Part shown: positions 17,314 through 26,064 of the stretch, piece by piece
How the letters are laid out: each line of letters starts with the position of its first letter
Numbering within the stretch: position 1 is the first letter of the stretch
Assembly (NCBI RefSeq): GCF_001951155.1
Contig: NZ_CP016359.1
Location: forward strand, 2,132,001 to 2,196,000
Direction: 5' to 3'
DNA length: 64,000 nucleotides
From: Christiangramia flava JLT2011
GTDB taxonomy: Bacteria; Bacteroidota; Bacteroidia; Flavobacteriales; Flavobacteriaceae
Program-made: the position numbers and the translations under genes
The notes under the pieces: generated by a model
What the model was told of the DNA's origin: nothing
Databases searched by the model: none
The model's input: only the letters and a program-made list of their open reading frames with translations

Positions 17314-17610
17314 ATGTCAAAATTTGGTGAATTAGTAGATCTGGATATTCCCGTTCTTCTCGATTTTTATACCGAATGGAATGAAGCCTCGGTGGCCATG
17401 CACCCGGTTTTACGCGACGTTGCCGCGGCAATGGGCGATAAGGCGAAAGTGATCAAGATCGATGTGGATAAGAATTCCCAGCTGGCAGAAGCTTTGCGCG
17501 TGAAAGGCCTGCCAACGCTCATGATCTACAAATCTGGTGAGATGAAATGGAGACATAGCGGCGAGCAGGACGCTAATACGCTTATTGGCCTGCTGAAAGA
17601 GCATCAGTAA
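17314..17610 (+). CDS. Thioredoxin-fold protein lacking the active-site cysteines
   Basis: A 98-residue single thioredoxin domain with the classical strand and helix pattern (VLLDFYTEW, then KVIKIDVDKN, then GLPTLMIYKSGE with the cis-proline P67). The redox motif expected after W22 (WCGPC) reads WNEAS, and the whole protein has no cysteine at all, so it cannot act as a disulfide reductase. The otherwise good conservation of the fold argues for a retained binding or chaperone role rather than decay. Its 3' end overlaps the converging deacetylase gene by 29 bases. No signal peptide, so cytoplasmic. Confidence 0.85.
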   Translation: MSKFGELVDLDIPVLLDFYTEWNEASVAMHPVLRDVAAAMGDKAKVIKIDVDKNSQLAEALRVKGLPTLMIYKSGEMKWRHSGEQDANTLIGLLKEHQ

Positions 17611-18253
17611 GACTGCCGAACTCCCAACCTTTTTCAGCGTAATACTGCAAAATCTTCGGAAGGATTTCCTGAAGGTTTGGGAATGCTTTCTGGCTGTCAT
17701 GAAAAACAATGCAGCTGCCCGCTACCGTATTCTGAACTACATTCTGGTAACATTTTTCAGCGGAAAACTGGGAATTATAATCCCCGCTGATCACGTCCCA
17801 CATGACGATTTTATACCCGTTTCTCACCAAACTGGAAGCCTGGCTGTTCCTGATCTTTCCGTAGGGAGGTCTAAAAAACTTGGCTGAAATAACCTGGTTC
17901 TGATGCTGCGAATAGTCGGCCATCAGTTGCTGGGCCTTCTCTGTATTCTGAAGATATTCCGAAGTGCGCGTTTTCCACCCGTTCAGGTGATGGAAAGTAT
18001 GGTTGCCAATCGCGTGGCCGGCATACAGAACCTGTTGAAATATTTCCGGATGTTTTTGCACATTATCGCCTATACAGAAAAACGTCGCGGTGGCGTCGAA
18101 TTTCTTTAATTCCTGCAACACCCATGGCGTAACCTCCGGAATAGGGCCGTCATCAAAGCTCAGGTAAATGGTGTCTTTGCCTGGCAGTCTGCTAAGCCTC
18201 TTCGGGTAAAGCCATTTCAGGAGTTGTGGATATTTTGGTAGAAAAAGTGACAT
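17582..18253 (-). CDS. Polysaccharide deacetylase (NodB domain)
   Basis: A 223-residue carbohydrate esterase family 4 protein that removes N- or O-acetyl groups from glycans such as peptidoglycan or chitin-like chains. The metal and catalytic motifs are present: SFDDGP (residues 32-37), H85 and H89 in NHTFHH, and RPPYG (128-132); MWDVISGDY and VFHDS match later motifs. There is no cleavable signal peptide; the N-terminus is only moderately hydrophobic. The stop lies inside the 3' end of the converging thioredoxin-like gene. Substrate unknown. Confidence 0.9.
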   Translation of the reverse strand: MSLFLPKYPQLLKWLYPKRLSRLPGKDTIYLSFDDGPIPEVTPWVLQELKKFDATATFFCIGDNVQKHPEIFQQVLYAGHAIGNHTFHHLNGWKTRTSEYLQNTEKAQQLMADYSQHQNQVISAKFFRPPYGKIRNSQASSLVRNGYKIVMWDVISGDYNSQFSAEKCYQNVVQNTVAGSCIVFHDSQKAFPNLQEILPKILQYYAEKGWEFGSLTDALSAGQ

Positions 18254-18267
18254 TCTCTAAATAGAAA

Positions 18268-18287
18268 CAGGCCGCGTGAACGGCCTG
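18268..18287 (-). terminator. Hairpin between the DUF2723 and deacetylase genes
   Basis: CAGGCCG / CGGCCTG stem with loop CGTGAA, followed on the minus strand by a mixed T-rich tail (TTTCTATTT). Likely terminator of the DUF2723 gene 10 bases after its stop. Confidence 0.65.
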
Positions 18288-18296
18288 CTTGATTGT

Positions 18297-21200
18297 TTAT
18301 GGTTGATCAACTGAATCCATGTCCAGGGAATCTATCGGAACTGCAGTAGGAGAGCCATCAATTCCCTGCATTTCGGGAGTTTGCTCGGGAAGATTATCTT
18401 CCGTGTCAAATTGTTCGTCATCCCGGTAAAAATGGCTGAATAGCTTAATGTAGCTGTTGAATTCATCTGCTTTCCTGCGGATGGTTTCTGCATCTTCGTA
18501 ACGGGCCATCATGTCCAGAAGGGCGCGATATCGTTCCATGTCGGTGATGATGTCATCCGCATAGTTATACTGCCTGTCTACTTTCCAGCCGCTATAAAAC
18601 TTCAGGTTTTCCTGGTATTTTTCAGCTACTTGATCCCAAAGCTCTCGAGCTTTCTGATGTTCGTTCACTTCATAATAGCCCTTGATGAACGGTTCCAGCA
18701 AGGTGTAATATTCGAAATAATCTACCGGCATCTGTTCCATCCCCATATCCAGGATTTCCTTGGCATGAATGGTGTCACCTTCATTGATGAGGTTTTCGGT
18801 AAGCCTGGCCAGGTTGCTTCTGTAAGAAATCGAATTTTTACGGGTTTCAGGATCGTGGTAAATATCAGGCGAACTCATGTTTCCCCAATCCCATTTCTTG
18901 ACGATATTATACATTTTTTCCGTATCAATTCGGCCCATGTCAAACGGATTTCTTGGATCGATCGGTGTCCTGATCGGAACCAGTTTGTATGCCATTCCGT
19001 CGAGTTCCAGGTAATCTTTCATCCACAGGTAATCGTCATCTCCAAAACTACCGCCGGTAAAATAAATTGGGCGTTCCCAGTTATTATTGGCGATAATATC
19101 GAACATGATCAGGCGGTTGATATACAACACGCGGTCATCGATGGTCACATCAATATGATCCACAATTTTATCGGCATCTTTCGGGTCTACGATCCTGTTC
19201 TTTAAAACGGTCTCTTTGTTTACCGGAATACGGATGTACTTGGATGGGAAAGTACTCAACATGCTTCCGCTTTGCATTTCCACTTTCGTTCTTGGATCGT
19301 CATTCTGGATGTAGTTCATCCACGTTTTGATCGGGATCGTATCATCTGTGACTTCCCGAAGTAAAATGGCCTCATTTTTACCATTATAAAAATCGTTGGT
19401 AAGCTGGGATGGAACTGCATCACTATCAAAGGCCTTGCGTTTCATTTGGTCGATGTACCAGTCGGTTGCCAGTAAACTGGTATTCACAATTCGAACATCG
19501 GTTCGGTATTTTTCGACCTGCTGGACATACCACAGGGCAAAGGTGTCATTGTCTCCAATGGTGAAAATAATCCCATTTTTGTCTACGGAATCGAGGTACA
19601 TTTTGGCCATTGTAAAGGCGGTATCCCTTCCGGAGCGGTCGTGATCATTCCAGTTTTCCGAAGCCATCAATACCGGAACGCACAGCAGGCAAACCACCGT
19701 AATGGCCGGTGCCAGGACTTTTGCTGAGAGTTTCGACCGAAGTTTGTCAAAAATGGCATACACCCCGAAGCCGATCCACATTGCGAAAACATAAAACGAT
19801 CCTACTAAAGCATAATCCCGTTCTCTTGGTTCGAATGGGCGCTCGTTCAGGTAGATCTTTAAGGCGATCCCGGTGAATAAGAAAAAGACGAGTAGTACCC
19901 AGAAGCTTTTCTGATCTCTTTTAAAATGGAAGACCAGGCCTACAAGTCCCAGTAATAATGGTAAAAAATAGTAGGTGTTTCTTGCCGGGTTATTTTTCGC
20001 ATCTGAAGGGAGGTTATCCTGGGAACCCAGATGCCACTCATCGATAAATTTGATGCCGCTGAGCCAGTTGCCATGCAACACATTGTCTTTTCCCTGAATA
20101 TCGTCCTGTCGACCCACAAAATTCCACATAAAATAACGCCAGTACATATAACCAATCTGATACTGGAACAGGTATTTCATGTTATCGCCGAAAGAAGGTT
20201 TCTCTACATTTATATAATCGCTAAACTGCCGAAGGAAGTTGTGGTAATCTTCCAGATCCCGTTCGCCGCGCGCAAACTGAGTCTTGAACTGGTTCACGGC
20301 CTGTATAAGCCGGTCTTCTCCCTGGTATTCGGGTTTAATGGTGAATTCCAGTGGGCCGGTGTAAGCCATATAATTTACAGCATGCTCGGTACTCCACATT
20401 CTGGGAAGAATAGCCTTATGAGTATCATCCAGGTTTTGCCGGGCATTTTTATAATCATTTACGATCACATATTTTCCCTGCTCTTCATCTTTTTCATACT
20501 TCGGTTTGCCATCGCGATACGGATTGTCTTCATCGATATTGGCATACATCTCTGTCCATTGCGGACCGTAGAAAAGATAGGTTTCCCCATATTGCTCGCG
20601 GTTGTAGTAGGCCAGTAGTTCCCGGGCATTATCAGGACTGTTCTCATTGATCACGGTTGGAGCATTGCTTCGGATGGGAAGCATGATCCAGCTTGAGAAA
20701 CCAATTAAGACGAACAGTATACACAGTAATAAAGTATTGTATTGATACAGATTCTTTTTTCGGGTGTAATTAATTCCGAAGTAAAAGATGGCCACGATCA
20801 CCAAAAAGGCAATGATTGTTCCGGTATTGAAAGGCATTCCCAGGCTGTTGGTAAAGAATACTTCCGAAGCGGCGAAAAAAGTAAGTGTATAAGGTAAAAG
20901 GAGTTTAAAGATGAACATTAATACGGCCACTACCACGATGTTAGCAATGATGAAGTTTTTAATGGTCACTTTTTTGTAATTCTTAAAGAAATACAGGAAA
21001 CCGATCGCCGGGAGCGTTAGAAGCCCCATAAAATGCACTCCGAAAGAAAGCCCGATAACCAGGGAGATCAGGATGATCCACTTGTTGCCACGCGGGGTAA
21101 ACATATCGCGTTCCCAGAGCAATCCCAGGTAGAACATTAAGGACATGAGGCAGGCGGCTGAGGCGTATACTTCGGCTTCCACGGCATTGAACCAGAAACT

Positions 21201-21608
21201 GTCAGTAAACGTAAAGGCGAGTGAGCCCACCATAGCACTTCCCAAAACAGCTATTTTTTTACCGGGAGTAAGTGTTTCGGCGGGGCCTGCAATTTTCCGG
21301 ACTAACAGGCTGATCGACCAGAACATGAACAGGATGGCAAAAGCACTGGCTAGGCCGCTCATGAAATTGATCATATGGGCGACATCTGCATTACTGGGTG
21401 CAAAGGTGGAGAAAAATGCTCCGAGCATCTGGTAGAGCGGTGCTCCGGGTGGGTGACCTACTTCCAGGTTGGCCGATGTGGCGATGTATTCGCCGGCATC
21501 CCAAAAGCTGGCGGTAGGTTCAAGCGTTAAGGTATAGGTTGTCAAAGCGACCAAAAATACCAGCCATCCCAGTATTTTGTTCCACTTGCTAAAGTTAATG
21601 TCGGTCAT
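18297..21608 (-). CDS. DUF2723 multi-pass membrane protein (glycosyltransferase-like)
   Basis: An 1103-residue protein typical of Bacteroidetes. The N-terminal DUF2723 part (about 10-200) opens with LGWLVFLVALTTYTLTLEPTASFWDAGEYIATS; the acidic WDAGEY motif recalls the loop-1 aspartate of GT-C protein mannosyltransferases. Eleven or so hydrophobic segments reach to about residue 660. A soluble C-terminal half contains a GDNDTFALWYVQQVE segment, and the last 250 residues are helical repeats. By analogy it may transfer a sugar from a lipid carrier to proteins in the periplasm, as in the known Bacteroidetes O-glycosylation system, but this is inference. Monocistronic. Confidence 0.85.
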   Translation of the reverse strand: MTDINFSKWNKILGWLVFLVALTTYTLTLEPTASFWDAGEYIATSANLEVGHPPGAPLYQMLGAFFSTFAPSNADVAHMINFMSGLASAFAILFMFWSISLLVRKIAGPAETLTPGKKIAVLGSAMVGSLAFTFTDSFWFNAVEAEVYASAACLMSLMFYLGLLWERDMFTPRGNKWIILISLVIGLSFGVHFMGLLTLPAIGFLYFFKNYKKVTIKNFIIANIVVVAVLMFIFKLLLPYTLTFFAASEVFFTNSLGMPFNTGTIIAFLVIVAIFYFGINYTRKKNLYQYNTLLLCILFVLIGFSSWIMLPIRSNAPTVINENSPDNARELLAYYNREQYGETYLFYGPQWTEMYANIDEDNPYRDGKPKYEKDEEQGKYVIVNDYKNARQNLDDTHKAILPRMWSTEHAVNYMAYTGPLEFTIKPEYQGEDRLIQAVNQFKTQFARGERDLEDYHNFLRQFSDYINVEKPSFGDNMKYLFQYQIGYMYWRYFMWNFVGRQDDIQGKDNVLHGNWLSGIKFIDEWHLGSQDNLPSDAKNNPARNTYYFLPLLLGLVGLVFHFKRDQKSFWVLLVFFLFTGIALKIYLNERPFEPRERDYALVGSFYVFAMWIGFGVYAIFDKLRSKLSAKVLAPAITVVCLLCVPVLMASENWNDHDRSGRDTAFTMAKMYLDSVDKNGIIFTIGDNDTFALWYVQQVEKYRTDVRIVNTSLLATDWYIDQMKRKAFDSDAVPSQLTNDFYNGKNEAILLREVTDDTIPIKTWMNYIQNDDPRTKVEMQSGSMLSTFPSKYIRIPVNKETVLKNRIVDPKDADKIVDHIDVTIDDRVLYINRLIMFDIIANNNWERPIYFTGGSFGDDDYLWMKDYLELDGMAYKLVPIRTPIDPRNPFDMGRIDTEKMYNIVKKWDWGNMSSPDIYHDPETRKNSISYRSNLARLTENLINEGDTIHAKEILDMGMEQMPVDYFEYYTLLEPFIKGYYEVNEHQKARELWDQVAEKYQENLKFYSGWKVDRQYNYADDIITDMERYRALLDMMARYEDAETIRRKADEFNSYIKLFSHFYRDDEQFDTEDNLPEQTPEMQGIDGSPTAVPIDSLDMDSVDQP

Positions 21609-21771
21609 AGATTTTAGAATCTTCCAGTAAAGTGGCGAATTTAATAATAAAATGCTGAATGCCTTATGAACGGACTGGAAAAGGATTTATTTTAAAAGTA
21701 GCTGGAAATGAGGAGGAGGGGAATTCAGGAGTTGAAATAGGTGATTTTTTTCAGAAAAAAAATTGAAAAAG

Positions 21772-21802
21772 TTTGTGTGAAATAAACTTTGTATTAAATT
21801 TG
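21772..21802 (+). promoter_or_regulatory. Full-consensus promoter of tRNA-Gln
   Basis: TTTG at 21772-21775, exactly 19 bases, then TAAATTTG at 21795-21802. A perfect match to TTTG-N19-TAnnTTTG, 17 bases before the tRNA. Confidence 0.88.
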
Positions 21803-21819
21803 CATCCGCATTTAAGCAT

Positions 21820-21892
21820 TGGCCCATGGTGTAACTGGCAACACGTCTGGTTTTGGTCCAGAAGAGTCTAGGTTCGAGCCCTAGTGGGCCAA
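21820..21892 (+). tRNA. tRNA-Gln (anticodon TTG)
   Basis: A 73-base cloverleaf. Acceptor stem TGGCCCA pairs with TGGGCCA at 21885-21891, the discriminator base is A (21892), and CCA is not encoded. The D arm holds GGTGTAACTGGC, the anticodon stem is TCTGG/CCAGA with loop TTTTGGT (anticodon TTG), and the T arm holds GGTTCGAGCC. The T1-A72 first pair is usual for glutamine tRNAs. It has its own consensus promoter and terminator. Confidence 0.96.
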
Positions 21893-21924
21893 CAAAAAAC
21901 CCGAACATTTCGTTCGGGTTTTTT
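21893..21924 (+). terminator. Intrinsic terminator of tRNA-Gln
   Basis: AAACCCGAAC / GTTCGGGTTT stem with loop ATTTC and a six-T run, directly after the tRNA 3' end. Confidence 0.93.
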
Positions 21925-21984
21925 ATTTTCCGGCAATTTGAAAAGCTAAACGCCGTTGTGGTAGTGTAGTTTTTTGAGAAATAA

Positions 21985-21992
21985 TATCTTTG
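21985..21992 (+). promoter_or_regulatory. Promoter -7 element of the beta-barrel gene
   Basis: TATCTTTG, exact TAnnTTTG match, 21 bases before ATG 22014. It supports that ATG rather than a TTG at 21990, which lies inside the element. Confidence 0.65.
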
Positions 21993-22013
21993 TTTGAAGC
22001 CAACCACTTATCT

Positions 22014-22688
22014 ATGAAATTACTGAAACCTTTTCAGTCCATTCTTTATTTTGTTTTTTTACTATCTTTTCTGTTCTCTGTAAAAGGATATGGCCAGGAA
22101 TTCGATGCCGGTTTAAAGGCTGGTCTTAATTATAGTCTGGATACTGAAGGTGCTGAAGTTACCGGTTCCCTTGGAAATTTTACGGCGCAGTCAATGCCTG
22201 GTTTTTATGCCGGAGCTTTTGCTGAAATGAGATTCGAGAAAATCTTTCTGCGACCTGAAATTTTATACAATCACGTTAAAGGTGAATTCCAGTTCCCGAA
22301 TACTACTTCTGTTTATACGATTGACAAAGTAAGCATTCCCTTATTGGTTGGATACAATATTGTAGGTCCTATTGATCTATATGCCGGGCCGTCTCTTCAA
22401 TTTTTGATAAATTCAAGTTTTGAGAATGTAAACGGAGATTTTCAGCAGTACCTAAACTTTTTGGCCGGGCAGGCTGGCATCAAGTTTAATTTTAGAAAGT
22501 TTGAGATCGATTTACGCTACGATTTTACGGTGGCGAATGATGATTCCCAAACTATCAATATCAATAACACCATGTACAATGCTTTTTTCGACGACGGGCG
22601 ACTAAATAATGTGATGGTCGGTATCGGGTTTAAGATATTTGACACTCAGCAGTATCGAGTTCATAGCAGCGGGAATTGCTATTTTTAG
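22014..22688 (+). CDS. PorT-like outer-membrane beta-barrel protein
   Basis: A 224-residue exported protein. The signal peptide (about residues 1-26, hydrophobic FVFLLSFLFSV, ending GYGQ) is followed by AGLKAGLNYS, the typical first strand of Bacteroidetes outer-membrane protein beta-barrel domains (PorT family/OMP_b-brl_2). Alternating strands follow (FYAGAFAEMRF, LRPEILYN, VSIPLLVGYNI, LYAGPSLQFLI, EIDLRYDF, VMVGIGFKIF). Probably an eight- to ten-strand barrel in the outer membrane; function unknown. It lies between tRNA-Gln and the broken antiterminator gene and has its own promoter, so it may not belong to the polysaccharide locus. Confidence 0.85.
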   Translation: MKLLKPFQSILYFVFLLSFLFSVKGYGQEFDAGLKAGLNYSLDTEGAEVTGSLGNFTAQSMPGFYAGAFAEMRFEKIFLRPEILYNHVKGEFQFPNTTSVYTIDKVSIPLLVGYNIVGPIDLYAGPSLQFLINSSFENVNGDFQQYLNFLAGQAGIKFNFRKFEIDLRYDFTVANDDSQTININNTMYNAFFDDGRLNNVMVGIGFKIFDTQQYRVHSSGNCYF

Positions 22689-22706
22689 GATTAAAATTTT
22701 CAGGAT

Positions 22707-23180
22707 ATGCCATGGAGGGTTTTAAAGACGAAGCCAAGACACTAAATTAAAGTTTCAGAGCGCCTGGAAAGACTCGGGGTAGAGGTTTACTGCCCTGTGG
22801 TGAAAGAGGTTCGGCAATGGAGTGACCGGAAAAAGAAAGTAACGGTCCCGTTATTTAATTCCTATTTATTTGTCCAGGTAGAGAAAACCAATGTAAGCCT
22901 TATCTATGAAGCATCGGGAGTCCTTGGGTATTTAAATTGGCTTGGAAAACCAGCTTTAGTGAGAGATTCTGAAATACAAACCATTAAGAACTGGCTTGAT
23001 AAAGAGGGAATTGATGAAGTGAAGGTGGCTCAGTTGCAGGAAGGCGATCGGCTTCAGTTGAAAAATGGACAGTTTCAGGGAAAAGAGGCGATAATCGAGG
23101 AAATCGGATCTAAAAAACTACAACTTATATTACCTGAAATGGGGTGGAAAGTAACCGCTAACATCCAGGATGTACTCTAG
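22707..23180 (+). pseudogene. UpxY/NusG-like transcription antiterminator with in-frame stop
   Basis: The frame from ATG 22707 reads MPWRVLKTKPRH, then TAA at 22743-22745, then continues without shift as IKVSERLERLGVEVYCPVV into a full NusG-like protein of 157 codons. The N-terminal NGN domain (PLFNSYLFVQV, SGVLGYLNWLGKPA) and the C-terminal KOW-like part (LQEGDRLQLKNGQFQGKEA) are well preserved. NusG paralogues have Glu after KPRH, so one G-to-T change (GAA to TAA) explains the break. Such UpxY-type proteins lead Bacteroidetes polysaccharide loci and let RNA polymerase pass leader terminators. Restart at GTG 22797 would remove 30 residues of the NGN domain. A recent null, a readthrough gene or a sequence error are all possible. 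Confidence 0.85.
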
Positions 23181-23201
23181 GCCATTTCTTCTCAGGAATG
23201 C

Positions 23202-23209
23202 TATCTTTG
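23202..23209 (+). promoter_or_regulatory. Promoter -7 element of cysQ
   Basis: TATCTTTG, an exact TAnnTTTG match, 16 bases before the cysQ ATG. cysQ-rfbA-rfbB can therefore be transcribed independently of the broken antiterminator gene. Confidence 0.6.
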
Positions 23210-23225
23210 TTCTTCAATTAAAAAT

Positions 23226-24020
23226 ATGGATTTGAAAAATTTACTGCATACGGCCATCCGAGCTTCTTTGGACGCAGGAAAAAGGATCATGGAGATTTAT
23301 GAAAATGAAGATTTTGAGGTCGATTTTAAGGGAGATGATTCTCCGCTGACCAAAGCTGATCTTGCTTCTCATCATATTATTATGAAATACCTGGAAAAAA
23401 CCGATATCCCCGTACTTTCAGAAGAAGGGAGAGATTTGGATTTTCAGGAGCGAAAAAACTGGAACAGGCTGTGGATCGTGGATCCTATTGATGGTACCAA
23501 GGAGTTTATCAAACGCAACGGCGAATTTACGGTGAACATAGCGCTGATCGAAGATCAAAAGCCCATTCTTGGCGTAATCTATGTTCCGGCTTTGGAAACC
23601 CTGTATTACGGAGATTTGGAAAACGGAAGCTTTAAAGCTGAAAAGGTGTCTTCTGATGCTGATCTGGCAAAAATTTTTGAAATTTCGACAAAACTTCCGC
23701 TGAAAACCAACAGGGAAAAGTTTACCGTGGTAGCCAGTAAATCTCATCTTTCCGAAGAAACGGTGGAATACATTAATACACTGGAAGAAAAACATGGAAC
23801 GGTGGAACGTATTTCCAAAGGAAGTTCTTTAAAACTTTGTATGGTTGCCGAAGGTGCAGCCGATCAATACCCTCGATTCGCACCCACAATGGAATGGGAC
23901 ACGGCCGCCGGACAGGCAATTTGTACGTTTGCCGGGAAAACGGTCTATGATCATGAAACCGGAAAAGAAATGTTGTACAATAGGGAGAATTTGTTAAATA
24001 ACTGGTTCTTGGTAAAATAA
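23226..24020 (+). CDS. cysQ: 3'(2'),5'-bisphosphate nucleotidase
   Basis: A 264-residue Mg-dependent phosphatase of the inositol monophosphatase superfamily that converts PAP, the by-product of PAPS-dependent sulfotransfer, to AMP. Metal-binding motifs are [17 protein letters not shown] and [10 protein letters not shown]. CysQ is the specific choice over inositol phosphatase because of [20 protein letters not shown] and the neighbourhood: the same locus carries cysC, cysD, cysN and a sulfotransferase, whose product PAP would need removal. It is the first intact gene of the locus and lies 5 bases ahead of rfbA. Confidence 0.93.
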   Translation: MDLKNLLHTAIRASLDAGKRIMEIYENEDFEVDFKGDDSPLTKADLASHHIIMKYLEKTDIPVLSEEGRDLDFQERKNWNRLWIVDPIDGTKEFIKRNGEFTVNIALIEDQKPILGVIYVPALETLYYGDLENGSFKAEKVSSDADLAKIFEISTKLPLKTNREKFTVVASKSHLSEETVEYINTLEEKHGTVERISKGSSLKLCMVAEGAADQYPRFAPTMEWDTAAGQAICTFAGKTVYDHETGKEMLYNRENLLNNWFLVK

Positions 24021-24025
24021 CAAAT

Positions 24026-24901
24026 ATGAAAGGAATTGTTCTGGCAGGCGGGTCGGGGACACGGCTTTACCCCATCACGAAAGGGGTTTCAAAGCAATTG
24101 CTGAATATCTACGACAAACCGCTGATTTATTATCCGCTATCGGTTTTAATGCTTGCCGGAATACGCGAGATCATGATTGTTTCGACTCCTGAAGATCTTC
24201 CGAATTTCAAGAAATTACTTGGCGATGGAGCAGATTGGGGCCTGCAATTCACCTATGCAGAGCATCCTAAACCGGAAGGTCTGGCTCAGGCGTTTTTAAT
24301 CGCTGAAGAATGGCTAGGGAATGACGATGTGTGCCTGGTACTGGGAGACAATATTTTTTATGGAAATGGTTTTACGCCGATGTTGCAGCGAAGTATTCAG
24401 AATGTAACAAATGATCGAAAAGCTTCTATTTTTGGGTATTATGTGAACGACCCTGAACGATATGGAGTAGCCGGTTTTGATCAGGATGGAAAAGTTACCA
24501 GTATTGAAGAAAAGCCTGAAAATCCGAAAAGTAACTATGCGGTAGTGGGCTTGTATTTTTATCCTAATTCGGTTGTTGATGTTGCGAAAAATGTCAAACC
24601 CAGCAACCGGGGAGAATTAGAGATTAGTTCCATAAATGAGCATTTTTTAAAAAATAACCAGTTAAAAGTAGAATTGATGGGCCGTGGCTATGCATGGCTG
24701 GATACCGGAACTCAGGATAGTATGCTGGAAGCTTCTAATTATATTCATACCATAGAAAAGCGGCAAGGCCTAAAGATCGCGTGCCTGGAAGAAATTGCCT
24801 ACGATCGGGGATTTATTGATCGTCAGAAATTTGAAGAACTAGCAAAAGCGCTTGAAAAGAGCGAATATGGCAAATACCTGTTAAAGCGACTCAAAAGATG
24901 A
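24026..24901 (+). CDS. rfbA: Glucose-1-phosphate thymidylyltransferase
   Basis: A 291-residue nucleotidyltransferase that makes dTDP-glucose from dTTP and glucose 1-phosphate. The N-terminal [20 protein letters not shown] is the nucleotide-binding signature; [44 protein letters not shown] and [11 protein letters not shown] follow in family order. Length matches RmlA/RfbA. It overlaps rfbB by 4 bases (ATGA), so the two steps to dTDP-4-keto-6-deoxyglucose are coupled. Confidence 0.97.
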   Translation: MKGIVLAGGSGTRLYPITKGVSKQLLNIYDKPLIYYPLSVLMLAGIREIMIVSTPEDLPNFKKLLGDGADWGLQFTYAEHPKPEGLAQAFLIAEEWLGNDDVCLVLGDNIFYGNGFTPMLQRSIQNVTNDRKASIFGYYVNDPERYGVAGFDQDGKVTSIEEKPENPKSNYAVVGLYFYPNSVVDVAKNVKPSNRGELEISSINEHFLKNNQLKVELMGRGYAWLDTGTQDSMLEASNYIHTIEKRQGLKIACLEEIAYDRGFIDRQKFEELAKALEKSEYGKYLLKRLKR

Positions 24902-25917
24902 AAACCGAAAAAGTGATTCTGGTTACTGGTGGTGCGGGGTTTATTGGTTCCAATTTCATTCCTTTTTACCTGGAACGGCATCCGCAGACTGCAATTGTCA
25001 ATCTGGACCTGCTTACCTACGCGGGAAATCTTGATAATCTGAAGGAAGTTGAAGATCATCCGAACTATCAATTCATCCATGGAGATATCAGAAACCGTGC
25101 ATTAATAGAGGAATTATTTGAAAGGTATCAATTTCAGGGAGTTGTTCATTTTGCGGCCGAATCACATGTGGATAATTCCATAAAAAATCCGGGAGTTTTT
25201 ATAGAAACTAACGTAAACGGAACGTATAATTTGGTTGATGTGGCTTATAGATCTTGGTTTGATGAGCCATTTCAGGTAAAAAAAGCTTTTGAAAACGCTC
25301 GTTTTCATCATATTTCCACCGATGAGGTTTACGGAAGTTTAGGCGAAACCGGAAAATTTACTGAAGAAACTCCTTACGCTCCCAATTCGCCATATTCTGC
25401 CAGCAAGGCCTCTTCAGATATGATCGTGAGGAGTTATCACCATACTTTTGGACTCAATACCATTATTGCCAATTGTTCTAATAATTATGGTCCGAATCAG
25501 CATGATGAAAAACTAATTCCAACCATTATTCGGAAAGCACTTGCCGGTGAGGAAATTCCTATTTATGGCGACGGAAAAAATATCAGGGACTGGTTATACG
25601 TCCTGGATCATTGCGAGGCCATTGACAGTGTTTTTAATTATGGTAACGCCGGGGAAACCTATAATGTCGGCGGAGATTGTGAAAAGTCGAATATAGAATT
25701 GGCGCATTTGATATGTTCTCTTTTAGATGAACTAAAACCGAAGAAAGATGGGTCGTACAGCGATCAAATCAGTTTTGTTAAAGATCGAGCTGGCCACGAC
25801 AGGAGGTATGCAATAGACAGTTCTAAAATCAAAAAGCAGCTTCAGTGGAAGCCGAAGAAAGACTTGGAATCTACTCTTCAAAACTATTTACGTAATTGGC
25901 TGTTAATGTTTAATTAA
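24898..25917 (+). CDS. rfbB: dTDP-glucose 4,6-dehydratase
   Basis: A 339-residue short-chain dehydrogenase/reductase of the RmlB type that converts dTDP-glucose to dTDP-4-keto-6-deoxyglucose. It has the NAD-binding [11 protein letters not shown], the [12 protein letters not shown] segment, [10 protein letters not shown] and the catalytic YSASK. The C-terminal [15 protein letters not shown] and GHDRRYAID are also typical. It is the last gene before a 299-base gap; no epimerase (rfbC) or reductase (rfbD) follows, so rhamnose synthesis cannot be completed from this window alone. Confidence 0.97.
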   Translation: MKTEKVILVTGGAGFIGSNFIPFYLERHPQTAIVNLDLLTYAGNLDNLKEVEDHPNYQFIHGDIRNRALIEELFERYQFQGVVHFAAESHVDNSIKNPGVFIETNVNGTYNLVDVAYRSWFDEPFQVKKAFENARFHHISTDEVYGSLGETGKFTEETPYAPNSPYSASKASSDMIVRSYHHTFGLNTIIANCSNNYGPNQHDEKLIPTIIRKALAGEEIPIYGDGKNIRDWLYVLDHCEAIDSVFNYGNAGETYNVGGDCEKSNIELAHLICSLLDELKPKKDGSYSDQISFVKDRAGHDRRYAIDSSKIKKQLQWKPKKDLESTLQNYLRNWLLMFN

Positions 25918-26031
25918 CGATTAATTTTCAGTGTTTTTCAGGGGGTGTTAGAAATCTTTTAAATATTAAATGTTTTCAGGGTACTTCTCAAACGTTTTCA
26001 TAAAAAAAGTTAAAAATTTTAACAGTACTAA

Positions 26032-26063
26032 TTTGATCAAATCTTTGTTTCAAATTAATTTTG
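26032..26063 (+). promoter_or_regulatory. Promoter of the manC-to-glycosyltransferase operon
   Basis: TTTG at 26032-26035, a 20-base spacer, then TAATTTTG at 26056-26063. The TTTG lies within the palindrome TTTGATCAAA (26032-26041), and a second palindrome, GTTAAAA-A-TTTTAAC, sits at 26009-26023; either could be a regulator site. Confidence 0.75.
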
Positions 26064-26064
26064 T

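Noticed and set aside
21820..22706. tRNA-Gln as attachment site of a genomic island holding the polysaccharide locus
   Set aside because: No integrase, transposase or direct repeat of the tRNA 3' end is visible in the window; a barrel gene with its own promoter lies between.
22797..23180. Treating the antiterminator as an intact gene starting at GTG 22797
   Set aside because: The NGN domain clearly continues upstream in the same frame past the TAA to an ATG with the expected MPWRVLKTKPRH start, so a disrupted gene is the better description.
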